The notes below the pieces were generated by a model. That model had not been told where the DNA came from and did no database searches. It worked only from the letters and a program-made list of their open reading frames with translations. Shown here piece by piece: positions 25,600 through 34,438 of a stretch of DNA of 39,014 bases. This stretch comes from an uncultured Bacteroidota bacterium (GTDB lineage: Bacteria; Bacteroidota; Bacteroidia; Flavobacteriales; Flavobacteriaceae). The stretch is from NCBI GenBank assembly GCA_902586435.1, contig CACIHJ010000010.1, forward strand, positions 1 through 39,014. Reading direction: 5' to 3'. The first letter of the stretch is position 1, and every line of letters begins with the position of its first letter. A program made the position numbers and the translations under genes.

Positions 25600-26943
25600 A
25601 TGTCAAAAGACATAAGCATCAAAAATGGTGCGAATCTTGCCTTAACTGGAGTAGCTTCTAAAGAAATAAAGATAGCTAAAGACAGCTCGACTGTCGCAAT
25701 TTATCCGGATGATTTTTTCTCTCTTATTCCAAGAATGATAGTTAGAGAAGGCGATAGACTTAAGTTAGGGGATCCAATATTTTATGATAAAAACGATGAA
25801 AAAATTGTAATAGTGTCACCAGCTTCAGGAATTATTAAATCAATAGACAGGGGGGAGAAAAGAAAAATTTTGAAGGTAGTAATTGATGTAGATGGTGATG
25901 AGAAAGTGAGACATGAAATAAATGAAACGTTAACAAAAGAAAAAATTCTGTCACTTCTTTTAGCTTCTGGATCATGGCCATACATTCGTCAAAGGCCATA
26001 TAATATTATTGCCAGAACTGATAAAATGCCAAAGGCAATTTTTGTGTCAACACACTCTACTGCTCCATATGATGTTGACTATGACTTTTTAATTAAAGAA
26101 AGATTGAATGATTTTCAAAAAGGTATTAATGTTATGTCTAAAATTATAGGTAAACCTGTAACGCTAACTTCAAGTGCCAATAAAGAGTCTATTTTCTCAA
26201 ATATAAATAATGTTGATATTATCAACATAAACGGAAAACATCCTTCGGGTAATGTTAGTTTTCAAATAAATAAAATTAATCCAATAAATATGGGCGAAGT
26301 TATATGGGTAATTAATCCTGAAGATATTGCTAATATTGGAAGTTTTTTTAATACAGGTAACTTTAATCCAACCAGAACTGTTGCAGTCTCAGGATCTTCG
26401 GTAAAGAATCCTAAATACTATAAATCACAAATAGGAGGTAAGATATCTTCAATATTATCAGAAAGTGATATAAGTAATTACAAAGGAAATAGGTATATAA
26501 ATGGAGACCCTTTAACTGGAAATAAAGTTGACTTTGATGGCTATATAGGTTACTATAATAATATTTTTAGTGTAATAGAAGAAGGAAATCAGTATAGAAT
26601 GTTTGGATGGCTTCCATTTAAGGACAATCATATTCCAAGTTTTTCAAGAACATCATTTTCATGGCTTTTTTCTAAGAATAAAAAGTTTAATACAAATCTA
26701 AATGGAGAAGAAAGAGCGATAGTTGTTACTGGTGAAATGGAAAAATTTTTCCCAATGGATATATATCCAATGCAATTATTAAAGGCATGTATGATGCAGG
26801 ATATTGAAAAAATGGAACAATTAGGAATTTATGAGGTAATACCAGAAGACTTTGGGCTTATAGATTATTCCAATACGTCAAAAATAGAGGCTCAAGAAAT
26901 AATTAAAGATGGAATTCAATTAATGTTAAAAGAGGTAGGATAA
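25600..26943 (+). CDS. nqrA: Na+-translocating NADH:quinone reductase subunit A
   Basis: Peripheral subunit of the Na+-NQR respiratory pump, placed on the cytoplasmic side and implicated in ubiquinone binding. 447 residues, no membrane segment. Seen: IKNGANLALTG start, YPDDFFSLIPRMIVREGDRLKLGDPIFYDK (barrel-sandwich hybrid), SPASGIIKSIDRGEKR, FVSTHSTAPY, and VTGEMEKFFPMDIYPMQLLKA near the end. First of a tight seven-gene run with gaps of -8 to +6 bases. Confidence 0.95.
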   Translation: MSKDISIKNGANLALTGVASKEIKIAKDSSTVAIYPDDFFSLIPRMIVREGDRLKLGDPIFYDKNDEKIVIVSPASGIIKSIDRGEKRKILKVVIDVDGDEKVRHEINETLTKEKILSLLLASGSWPYIRQRPYNIIARTDKMPKAIFVSTHSTAPYDVDYDFLIKERLNDFQKGINVMSKIIGKPVTLTSSANKESIFSNINNVDIININGKHPSGNVSFQINKINPINMGEVIWVINPEDIANIGSFFNTGNFNPTRTVAVSGSSVKNPKYYKSQIGGKISSILSESDISNYKGNRYINGDPLTGNKVDFDGYIGYYNNIFSVIEEGNQYRMFGWLPFKDNHIPSFSRTSFSWLFSKNKKFNTNLNGEERAIVVTGEMEKFFPMDIYPMQLLKACMMQDIEKMEQLGIYEVIPEDFGLIDYSNTSKIEAQEIIKDGIQLMLKEVG

Positions 26944-26944
26944 A

Positions 26945-28102
26945 ATGAGTTTTATAAGAAAAAATTTAGATAAGATTAAAAAACCTTTTGAAAAGGGTGG
27001 TAAACTTGAAAAGTTTTATCCTGCATTTGATGCTTTTGAAACTTTTTTATTTGTTCCAAACCATACTACAAAATCTGGAGCTCATATAAGAGATGCTGTT
27101 GATCTTAAAAGAACAATGGTAACTGTTATAATTGCACTTATTCCAGCTTTAATATATGGGATATACAATACAGGATATCAATATTTTATTCAATCTGGAT
27201 TAGATTTTACTTTCTTAGATGCATTTCTTCATGGATCCTATAAAATCCTCCCAATGATAGCTGTATCATATGCAGTAGGGCTTGCTATTGAATTTGGTTT
27301 TGCAGTTTATAGAGGGCATCAGGTGAATGAAGGATATTTGGTTACAGGACTACTTATCCCAATGATAATGCCTGTCGACATGCCTCTTTGGATGCTAGCC
27401 ATTTCTGTAATATTTGCAGTTCTAATAGGTAAAGAAGCTTTTGGAGGAACTGGGATGAACATTCTTAATCCTGCCTTAACTGCTAGAGCTTTTGCCTTTT
27501 TTGCATATCCTACATATATGTCTGGGGATAAAGTATGGGTTTCAGAAGCATCTAATATAGATGGAATTTCTGGAGAAACTATACTTGGGGCCTTAGCTGG
27601 AGGACAAAATATCGATTATTCATCAGTGCAAATGTTTTGGGGTTCAATACCAGGATCTATAGCTGAAACATCCACTTTATTTGTATTAATTGGAGCAGTT
27701 ATGTTATTATATACTGGGGTTGCAAGTTGGAGGATAATGCTTGGAAGTCTTATTGGAGCATCATTTGTTGGATTTCTTTTTAACTTATGGGGAGCAAACG
27801 AACTTATGAGCTTTGAATGGTATAATCACCTTATTGTCGGTGGATTTGCTTTTGGAATTGTCTTTATGGCTACTGACCCAGTATCGGCTGCTCAAACACA
27901 AAGAGGAAAGTGGATTTATGGTTTGCTGATAGGAGCATTATGTATCCTAATAAGGGTATTCAACCCTGCATATCCTGAAGGAGTAATGTTAGCAATACTA
28001 TTAATGAATGTCTTTGCTCCTACCATTGATCATTATGTTATTCAATCCAATATAAATAAGAGAAGAAAAAGATGGGAAAAAATTAAAATTCAAACAGTAT
28101 AA
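26945..28102 (+). CDS. nqrB: Na+-translocating NADH:quinone reductase subunit B
   Basis: Membrane subunit that carries covalent FMN and riboflavin and is thought to form the Na+ path. 385 residues with about nine or ten hydrophobic segments from residue 58. Seen: SGAHIRDAVDLKRTM, GKEAFGGTGMNILNPALTARAF, and MATDPVSAAQTQRGKWIYG. The flavinylation site is DGISGET with Thr212, where the usual ApbE recognition motif DxxSGAT has Ala before the Thr; here it is Glu211. The stop shares a base with nqrC (TAATG). Confidence 0.95.
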   Translation: MSFIRKNLDKIKKPFEKGGKLEKFYPAFDAFETFLFVPNHTTKSGAHIRDAVDLKRTMVTVIIALIPALIYGIYNTGYQYFIQSGLDFTFLDAFLHGSYKILPMIAVSYAVGLAIEFGFAVYRGHQVNEGYLVTGLLIPMIMPVDMPLWMLAISVIFAVLIGKEAFGGTGMNILNPALTARAFAFFAYPTYMSGDKVWVSEASNIDGISGETILGALAGGQNIDYSSVQMFWGSIPGSIAETSTLFVLIGAVMLLYTGVASWRIMLGSLIGASFVGFLFNLWGANELMSFEWYNHLIVGGFAFGIVFMATDPVSAAQTQRGKWIYGLLIGALCILIRVFNPAYPEGVMLAILLMNVFAPTIDHYVIQSNINKRRKRWEKIKIQTV

Positions 28103-28818
28103 TGAATAGAGACTCAAATAGACATACATATATATTTGCAGGAGTTATGGTAATTGCTATTGCATTTGTTTTATCATTTACTTCAGAATCTCTAAAGGAC
28201 CTAAAAGCTGATAATATTAAAAAGGAGAAAATGCAAAATATTTTATCTGCTGTAGGAATAAATGTAACAAGAGATCAATCAGGAGATCTTTATAATCAAT
28301 ACATAATTGATGAATTATCCCTAACAAACATTGGCGAAATAGATACTTCAGTTAGCGCTTTTAATATAAATCTAGCTTTAGAAATAAAAAAAGATATTAA
28401 TACTCAGAGATTTCCACTATATATAGCTAATGTTGATGATAATAGATATTATATTATCCCATTAAGAGGTAATGGTCTTTGGAATGCAATTTGGGGATAT
28501 ATAGCACTTAAAGGAGATAGAAATACTATAAAAGGAGTTTCATTTGATCACCAGGCTGAAACTGCAGGATTAGGTGCTGAAATAACTGAGGACTGGTTTA
28601 TGAACAGTTTTATTGATGAGAAAATACTTAATAATGATGGGGACTTTGTTGGAGTAGGTGTTACGAAGACAAATAATGACCCTGAAAATACTGACAAAGA
28701 TGATAATGAAGTAGATGCTATTTCAGGTGCTACAATTACTGGTGATGGTGTTTCTGATATGATAAAAGAGAGGCTCGAGAACTATTTACAATTTTTTAAT
28801 AATATAGCTAATGAGTAA
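28102..28818 (+). CDS. nqrC: Na+-translocating NADH:quinone reductase subunit C
   Basis: Single-span subunit with a periplasmic FMN-binding domain. 238 residues. One membrane helix at about 9-27, then the soluble domain with LRGNGLWNAIWGYIAL, ETAGLGAEI and the flavinylation motif DAISGATITGDGV, where Thr211 is the expected FMN attachment site. Here the motif is canonical, unlike in nqrB. It overlaps nqrD by eight bases. Confidence 0.95.
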   Translation: MNRDSNRHTYIFAGVMVIAIAFVLSFTSESLKDLKADNIKKEKMQNILSAVGINVTRDQSGDLYNQYIIDELSLTNIGEIDTSVSAFNINLALEIKKDINTQRFPLYIANVDDNRYYIIPLRGNGLWNAIWGYIALKGDRNTIKGVSFDHQAETAGLGAEITEDWFMNSFIDEKILNNDGDFVGVGVTKTNNDPENTDKDDNEVDAISGATITGDGVSDMIKERLENYLQFFNNIANE

Positions 28819-29458
28819 GGATAAAGAGAAGCTTTTTTCTAAACAAAATAGAGCATTATTAACTGATCCCTTGGATGATAATAATCCAATTACTGTTCAG
28901 GTTTTAGGGATATGCTCTGCTCTAGCTATTACTGTTAAACTAGAACCTGCAGTTGTAATGACTTTATCTGTAATTTTTGTCATGGGCTCGAGTAATATGA
29001 TAATTTCAATTTTAAGAGATATCATTCCTACAAGGATCAGAATAATAGTGCAATTGGTAGTAATTGCTTCTTTGGTTGCAATAGTTGATCAATTTTTGAA
29101 AGCTTATGCTTATGATGTAAGTAAGCAATTATCAATTTTTATAGGTTTGATAATTACTAACTGCATTGTAATGGGAAGACTTGAAGCATTTGCTCTAGGG
29201 AATGGAGTTTGGAAATCATTTTTAGATGGGGTTGGTAACGCATTAGGTTATGGCTGGATACTTATCGTAGTTGCATTTATTAGAGAGCTTTTTGGATCTG
29301 GCGAGTTATTTGGAGTACCTGTAATTCCTCAATTTATTTATGACTTAGGTTATACAGATAATGGCTTGATGCTTTTATCGCCTATGGCATTAATTGTAGT
29401 TGGAGTTTATATATGGATACAGAGATATTTTAATAGGAAGCTAATTGAAAAAGATTAA
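28811..29458 (+). CDS. nqrD: Na+-translocating NADH:quinone reductase subunit D
   Basis: Integral membrane subunit, paralogous to NqrE, with about six helices; the pair holds an iron centre between them. 215 residues. Seen: LLTDPLDDNNPITVQVLGICSALAITVKLEPA at the start (the conserved Cys of GICSALA), TNCIVMGRLEAFA with the second conserved Cys, and VAFIRELFGSG. The next gene starts immediately after its stop. Confidence 0.95.
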   Translation: MSKDKEKLFSKQNRALLTDPLDDNNPITVQVLGICSALAITVKLEPAVVMTLSVIFVMGSSNMIISILRDIIPTRIRIIVQLVVIASLVAIVDQFLKAYAYDVSKQLSIFIGLIITNCIVMGRLEAFALGNGVWKSFLDGVGNALGYGWILIVVAFIRELFGSGELFGVPVIPQFIYDLGYTDNGLMLLSPMALIVVGVYIWIQRYFNRKLIEKD

Positions 29459-30076
29459 ATGGAAGATTTATTAAACCTTTTTGTTAAAAGTATATTTATT
29501 GAAAATATGGTATTTGCATATTTTCTAGGTATGTGCTCTTATCTTGCAGTATCAAAAACTGTTAAAACTGCAGTAGGTCTTGGAGGTGCAGTGATTTTTG
29601 TTTTAACAATTACAGTCCCTATTAACTACTTATTAAATGAATATCTTTTAAAGCCAGGTGCCTTAACATGGATAGGCCCACAGTATCAAGATGTAAATTT
29701 AGATTTCTTGACATTTATTATGTTTATCGCTGTAATTGCATCTATGGTTCAATTAGTGGAGATGATTGTTGAAAAGTTTTCTCCAAGATTATATAGTGAA
29801 CTTGGAATTTTTCTACCACTAATAGCAGTTAATTGTGCTATTCTTGGGGGTTCACTATTTATGCAGACCAAAGACTTTATAAATGTATTTGAGTCATCAG
29901 TTTACGGACTAGGTTCTGGTATAGGATTTTTCCTTGCCATTCTAGCTATTGCATCAATAAGAGAGAAAATAAGATATTCAAATATACCAGAACCACTTAA
30001 AGGTCTTGGAATAACTTTTATAATCTGTGGATTAATGGCATTTGGATTCATGAGTTTTATGGGAATCAAAATATAA
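29459..30076 (+). CDS. nqrE: Na+-translocating NADH:quinone reductase subunit E
   Basis: Integral membrane partner of NqrD. 205 residues, about six helices. Seen: [21 protein letters not shown] with the conserved Cys, [13 protein letters not shown] with the second Cys, and the end [15 protein letters not shown]. Two Cys in NqrD and two in NqrE form the shared iron site (established for the V. cholerae enzyme), and all four are present here. Confidence 0.95.
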   Translation: MEDLLNLFVKSIFIENMVFAYFLGMCSYLAVSKTVKTAVGLGGAVIFVLTITVPINYLLNEYLLKPGALTWIGPQYQDVNLDFLTFIMFIAVIASMVQLVEMIVEKFSPRLYSELGIFLPLIAVNCAILGGSLFMQTKDFINVFESSVYGLGSGIGFFLAILAIASIREKIRYSNIPEPLKGLGITFIICGLMAFGFMSFMGIKI

Positions 30077-30082
30077 ATTGAA

Positions 30083-31378
30083 ATGAGTATTGAAGTAATC
30101 ATTGCAAGCACATTAGGACTTTTATTAGTTACATTACTATTAGTAACAATGTTACTTTATGCTAAGTCCAAGTTAGTTCCATCTGGACCAGTTAATATAT
30201 CAATAAATAATGAAAAAGATGTTGAAGTTTCATCAGGTAGTACTCTTCTAACTACTTTAGGGAATAATAAAATATTCTTACCATCTGCCTGTGGTGGTGG
30301 TGGAACTTGTGTTCAATGTAAATGTCAAGTTCTAGAAGGAGGAGGAGAAATTTTACCAACTGAGGTTCCTTATTTTACTAGAAAAGAAATATCTGAAGGA
30401 TGGAGACTTGGATGTCAAGTAAAGGTTAAAGATAATATGAAGATAAATGTACCTGAAGAAGTTTTTGGTATAAAAAAATGGGAGGCAAAAGTTATAAAGA
30501 ATTATAATGTTGCATCATTTATAAAAGAACTAGTAATCGAAATTCCTGAGGAGATGGATTACAAAGCTGGTGGATATATTCAGATTGAAATCCCAGATTG
30601 TACAGTAGATTACAAAGACATAGATATTACTTCACATCCAGATGAACATCCAGATGATCCTGATAAATTTAAGTTAGAATGGGATAAGTTTAATCTTTGG
30701 CCACTTTCCATGAAAAACACAGAAAATGTTGAAAGAGCATATTCAATGGCTTCCTACCCTGCTGAGGGTAAAGAGATTATGCTAAATGTAAGAATTGCAA
30801 CTCCCCCATGGGATGGAAAAAAGAATGATTGGATGTCTGTTAATCCAGGTATAGCATCTTCTTATATTTTCGCAAAAAAACCAGGAGATACAGTAACTAT
30901 TTCTGGACCATATGGTGATTTCTTTATTAATGATTCTAAAGCAGAGATGTTATATGTTGGAGGAGGTGCTGGAATGGCTCCAATGAGGTCTCATCTTTAC
31001 CAATTATTTAAAACAATAAAAACAGGAAGGAAAGTAACTTTTTGGTACGGAGGTAGATCAAAAAGAGAGCTTTTCTATATTGATCACTTTAGAGATTTAG
31101 AAAAAGATTTTCCAAATTTTAAATTCTACATTGCCTTATCTGAACCAATGGAAGAAGATAATTGGAAAATTAAGAAATCTCTTAACGAAGACGGTGATGG
31201 GTTTATTGGTTTCATTCACCAAGTTGTAATTGATCAATATTTGTCAAAACATGACTCTCCTGAAGATATAGAAGTCTATTATTGTGGCCCACCTTTAATG
31301 AATATTGCTGTTGCAAAAATGGCTGAAGACTTTGGAGTTCCTCCTGAAAACGTCAGATTTGATGATTTTGGAGGATAA
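30083..31378 (+). CDS. nqrF: Na+-translocating NADH:quinone reductase subunit F
   Basis: Electron-input subunit: oxidises NADH through FAD and a 2Fe-2S cluster. 431 residues. One membrane helix at about 5-26, then a ferredoxin domain with cluster Cys70, Cys76, Cys79 and Cys111 ([16 protein letters not shown]), FAD domain with RAYSMASYP, an acidic insert near 185-205, and the NADH domain with [14 protein letters not shown] and YYCGPPLMN; it ends DDFGG as usual. The stop shares a base with apbE (TAATG). Confidence 0.96.
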   Translation: MSIEVIIASTLGLLLVTLLLVTMLLYAKSKLVPSGPVNISINNEKDVEVSSGSTLLTTLGNNKIFLPSACGGGGTCVQCKCQVLEGGGEILPTEVPYFTRKEISEGWRLGCQVKVKDNMKINVPEEVFGIKKWEAKVIKNYNVASFIKELVIEIPEEMDYKAGGYIQIEIPDCTVDYKDIDITSHPDEHPDDPDKFKLEWDKFNLWPLSMKNTENVERAYSMASYPAEGKEIMLNVRIATPPWDGKKNDWMSVNPGIASSYIFAKKPGDTVTISGPYGDFFINDSKAEMLYVGGGAGMAPMRSHLYQLFKTIKTGRKVTFWYGGRSKRELFYIDHFRDLEKDFPNFKFYIALSEPMEEDNWKIKKSLNEDGDGFIGFIHQVVIDQYLSKHDSPEDIEVYYCGPPLMNIAVAKMAEDFGVPPENVRFDDFGG

Positions 31379-32376
31379 TGGACTATTCGAATAAACTCAG
31401 ATTAATACTATTTTCCACACTTTATCTTAGCTGTATTAATGAGAATGATACAATCAATATAAATGGAGATGCTCTTGGTACAACTTATAATATAATCCTT
31501 GATTCAAGCTTAGATAAATCAGATCTATCAAAGAGTATAGACTCTATATTTAATGTAATTAATAATTCTATGTCAACCTACCTAGAGAGCTCAATCATAA
31601 GTGATGTGAATAAAAATATTCAAACTCAATTAGACGAACATTTTATTAAGGTCTTTAATAAGTCTAAAGAAGTATGGGAAGAATCTGATAGATATTTTGA
31701 TCCAACAGTTGGAGTACTAGTTAATGCTTATGGTTTTGGCCCATTAGTTTTGTCCGATGATATTGATCTTAGTTCAATTGAGAGTCTTAAATACCTAGTT
31801 GGTTTTGATAAAGTATTTTTAAATAATAACAATGAAGTCGTTAAAGAAAACAAAGATATCTTTATAGATTTCAATTCTATTGCCAAAGGTTATTCAGTTG
31901 ATTTAATTGGAGAGTTTTTATTTGAGAAACAAATAAATAATTATTTAATTGAAGTAGGAGGGGAAATCCTAGCTAAAGGAATAAATAATCAAACCAAATC
32001 AATATGGAAATTAGGTATTCAAGATCCATTGAATCAGGATAAATATATACAAACAGTTAAACTTAATAATAAAGCCCTTGCAACTTCAGGTAATTACAGA
32101 AAGTTTCGTTTAGACTCTCAAACTGGAGAAAGATATGTTCATACTATAAATCCAATAACTGGCTTTACATCGAAAAATAATATCCTAAGTGTTTCTGTTA
32201 TTTCAGAAGATTGTATAACCTCAGATGCATGGGCAACTGCATTATTATCTTTAGATTTAGAGAGAGGAAGAACTATTATTGACCAAAAAGAATCCTTAGA
32301 AGCTTTATGGATTATTTCTAATAATGATAAAGTTGAGATTATAAAATCAAAAAATTGGAATAAATTAAGTAATTGA
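31378..32376 (+). CDS. apbE: FAD:protein FMN transferase ApbE, lipoprotein
   Basis: Attaches FMN covalently to Thr of target flavoproteins using FAD and Mg2+, here most likely NqrB and NqrC encoded just upstream. 332 residues. Lipoprotein signal with hydrophobic stretch about 8-17 and lipobox Cys near 18 (LYLSC), so it faces the periplasm, where the NqrC domain is. Seen: GDALGTTYNIIL, FDPTVGVLVNAYGFGP, DFNSIAKGYSVDLIG, YLIEVGGEILAKG, ALATSGNYRKF, HTINPITGFTS and SDAWATALL. It overlaps the convergent methyltransferase by 12 bases. No nqrM-like small gene follows. Confidence 0.94.
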   Translation: MDYSNKLRLILFSTLYLSCINENDTININGDALGTTYNIILDSSLDKSDLSKSIDSIFNVINNSMSTYLESSIISDVNKNIQTQLDEHFIKVFNKSKEVWEESDRYFDPTVGVLVNAYGFGPLVLSDDIDLSSIESLKYLVGFDKVFLNNNNEVVKENKDIFIDFNSIAKGYSVDLIGEFLFEKQINNYLIEVGGEILAKGINNQTKSIWKLGIQDPLNQDKYIQTVKLNNKALATSGNYRKFRLDSQTGERYVHTINPITGFTSKNNILSVSVISEDCITSDAWATALLSLDLERGRTIIDQKESLEALWIISNNDKVEIIKSKNWNKLSN

Positions 32377-33126
32377 TTTTTTGACGATAGGAATTAGTTC
32401 TCCTTTAATCAACCCATATTTTGAAATTAGATTATTTTCAATTTCATCAGTATAATTGATAAAATTAACAATAAAGCCAATATTCTCTAATCTATCTTTG
32501 TAGTCTCTCCCGTAAACCCTAACATGATCATATTGTCCAAAGTGTTTAGTTCTGTCTTTATTAGAAACTAGTGTACTGTCTTCATAGGTTTTATCTAAAT
32601 TATCATCAATAGGGACTTGAAGAATTCCCATACCGTCTTTTTTTAATACACGATATATTTCACTCATAGCAGATCTATCATCTGCTATATGCTCTAAAAC
32701 ATGATTACAAATTATTAAATCAAATGTATTATTCTTAAAACTTAAATTAGTAATATCTCCTTTAATATCAGCTAATGGTGATTTGAGATCAAAAGTTGTA
32801 TAGTCCCAGTTCAGATTGTTTTTAAATTTTTTATAAAAAATTTGTTCAGGTGCGATATGAAGCACTTTTAATTTAGAATTTAAGAGATTTGTACTCTTAT
32901 TAAGATATAACCATAAAAGTCTGTGTCGTTCAAGAGATAGAGTCCCAGGAGATAATGCATTTTTTCTAAGTTTACCATAACCATATGATAAAAATTTTGA
33001 ATAACCCCTCCCATCAATTGGATCAATAAACTTATTTCCAGAATATAGAATTTTTAAAATAGGAAGAAGATAATAACTAATTCTAATAAGAAAATTTCTT
33101 GAAAATATTTTTAAAATTATTTTCAT
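32365..33126 (-). CDS. Class I SAM-dependent methyltransferase
   Basis: 253 residues. N-terminal ~80 residues are basic and hydrophobic and may bind membrane or a lipid-linked substrate. The Rossmann methyltransferase core is about 85-200 with VLHIAPEQ, TFDLKSPLADIKGDITNLSF, FDLIICNHVLEHIADDRSAMSEIYRVLKKDGMGILQVP (Methyltransf_11 pattern). The substrate is not recognisable. It starts on the last base of map (TAATG), so it is in one transcript with gpmI, the thioredoxin-like gene and map. Confidence 0.8.
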   Translation of the reverse strand: MKIILKIFSRNFLIRISYYLLPILKILYSGNKFIDPIDGRGYSKFLSYGYGKLRKNALSPGTLSLERHRLLWLYLNKSTNLLNSKLKVLHIAPEQIFYKKFKNNLNWDYTTFDLKSPLADIKGDITNLSFKNNTFDLIICNHVLEHIADDRSAMSEIYRVLKKDGMGILQVPIDDNLDKTYEDSTLVSNKDRTKHFGQYDHVRVYGRDYKDRLENIGFIVNFINYTDEIENNLISKYGLIKGELIPIVKKSIT

Positions 33127-33935
33127 TAATCAAAATAAGATTTAAACTTATCTTCTTCATCTGATTCAATGCCCAGAGCCTCATAGATATATTTAAATGT
33201 TGATAGAATTTCAGGTTTTCCTTCAATAATAGCAATATTATGTTCAAAATGAGCGCTAGGCTTGCCATCAAGAGTAACAATGGTCCAGCCATCATCTAGC
33301 TGATTAACTTTTTCAGTTCCAAGGTTAATCATTGGTTCAATCGCAACAACCAGTCCTTCTTTTAGTAATGCTCCCTTCCCTTTTTCTCCATAATTTGGTA
33401 TTTCAGGATCTTCATGTAAGTTTCTGCCAAGCCCATGACCTACTAATTCTTTAACAATTCCATAGTCATGTTTACTAATAAAGTTTTGGATTGAATTTCC
33501 TATATCACCGACATTATTTCCAGGGATTAATGATTTAATTCCAATATAGAGAGACTCCTTTGTTATCTTTAATAAATTTTCTGCTTCTTTTCCTACATCT
33601 CCAACCTTGAACGTATATGCATGATCTCCATAAAAGCCATCTTTGATTACTCCACAGTCAATAGATACTATATCCCCGTCTTTTAAAGGATTGTTATTTG
33701 GGATTCCATGAACTACCTGTTCATTTATACTTATGCATAGCGTGTTTGGAAAACCATTATAACCTTTAAATCCAGGTTTACATAAATTATCAAGAATAAA
33801 TGTTTCAGCAAGATTATCAAGAAATAAAGAAGTTATACCTGGTTTAATTTCACTTGCTAACATTCCAAGAGTTTGAGACACAACTAGTGCACTTTCTCTT
33901 ATTTTTCCAATCTCTTCAATACTTTTTAAAATCAT
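33126..33935 (-). CDS. map: Methionine aminopeptidase type I
   Basis: Removes N-terminal Met from new proteins. 269 residues. Metal ligands visible: Asp in VSIDCGVIKDG, Asp in FYGDHAYTF, His in LVGHGLGRNLHEDP, Glu in VAIEPMI and Glu in HFEHNIAI; the substrate His is in NEQVVHGIPN. No N-terminal zinc-finger extension. The stop overlaps the methyltransferase start by one base. Confidence 0.95.
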   Translation of the reverse strand: MILKSIEEIGKIRESALVVSQTLGMLASEIKPGITSLFLDNLAETFILDNLCKPGFKGYNGFPNTLCISINEQVVHGIPNNNPLKDGDIVSIDCGVIKDGFYGDHAYTFKVGDVGKEAENLLKITKESLYIGIKSLIPGNNVGDIGNSIQNFISKHDYGIVKELVGHGLGRNLHEDPEIPNYGEKGKGALLKEGLVVAIEPMINLGTEKVNQLDDGWTIVTLDGKPSAHFEHNIAIIEGKPEILSTFKYIYEALGIESDEEDKFKSYFD

Positions 33936-33937
33936 AA

Positions 33938-34438
33938 TTAGTAATATGCATTCTTGTATTCAATTTCATTAATTATTTTATATATATCTCTCTCTAGAGT
34001 CTCAATTGGAAATTCAACTATTCTATTAATTTCTATAGAATCTTTATAAAAAATGATAGTAGGAGTATTTGTAATATTTTTATCTTTTTCATACCCATAA
34101 TCAGACGTTTTATCTCTTTTTAGTAAAAATATATTTAATTGTTTATCTGGAAAGTTTATTTCATCAAGAATCTTTATTAGTCTGGGAATCTCCCTTTCAC
34201 TATCATGACATGTAACACCCATGTATAACTCAATTATAAAGTTATCAAGATTGTCAAAATTATTTTCACTTAAAAAAATATCTGATTTATATGAATCATA
34301 ATTTTTTGGGAACCATTTAGTGTTTTTTGAATTAAATAGATAGTCCTTATCAATTTCTCCGTCTGTAAGATTATAATTTAAATTCTCATTACAAGAGTTA
34401 AAAATTAATAAGAGTAATGCTAAAAAATAATTTTTCAT
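33938..34438 (-). CDS. Thioredoxin-like lipoprotein
   Basis: 166 residues. Lipoprotein signal with Cys16 after LLLLIFNS, so envelope-anchored. The rest looks like a thioredoxin fold: strand FIIELYMGVTCHDSEREIPRLIKIL, then strand LNIFLLK and NTPTIIFYKDSIEINRIV with the cis-Pro region (TPT). The usual CxxC is C-H-D-S, a single Cys, matching Bacteroidota proteins with WC-x-DS-x-RE-P. Reductant, thiol-transfer or a non-redox role cannot be told apart. It is between gpmI (four-base overlap) and map (two-base gap), with no evident link to either. Confidence 0.65.
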   Translation of the reverse strand: MKNYFLALLLLIFNSCNENLNYNLTDGEIDKDYLFNSKNTKWFPKNYDSYKSDIFLSENNFDNLDNFIIELYMGVTCHDSEREIPRLIKILDEINFPDKQLNIFLLKRDKTSDYGYEKDKNITNTPTIIFYKDSIEINRIVEFPIETLERDIYKIINEIEYKNAYY

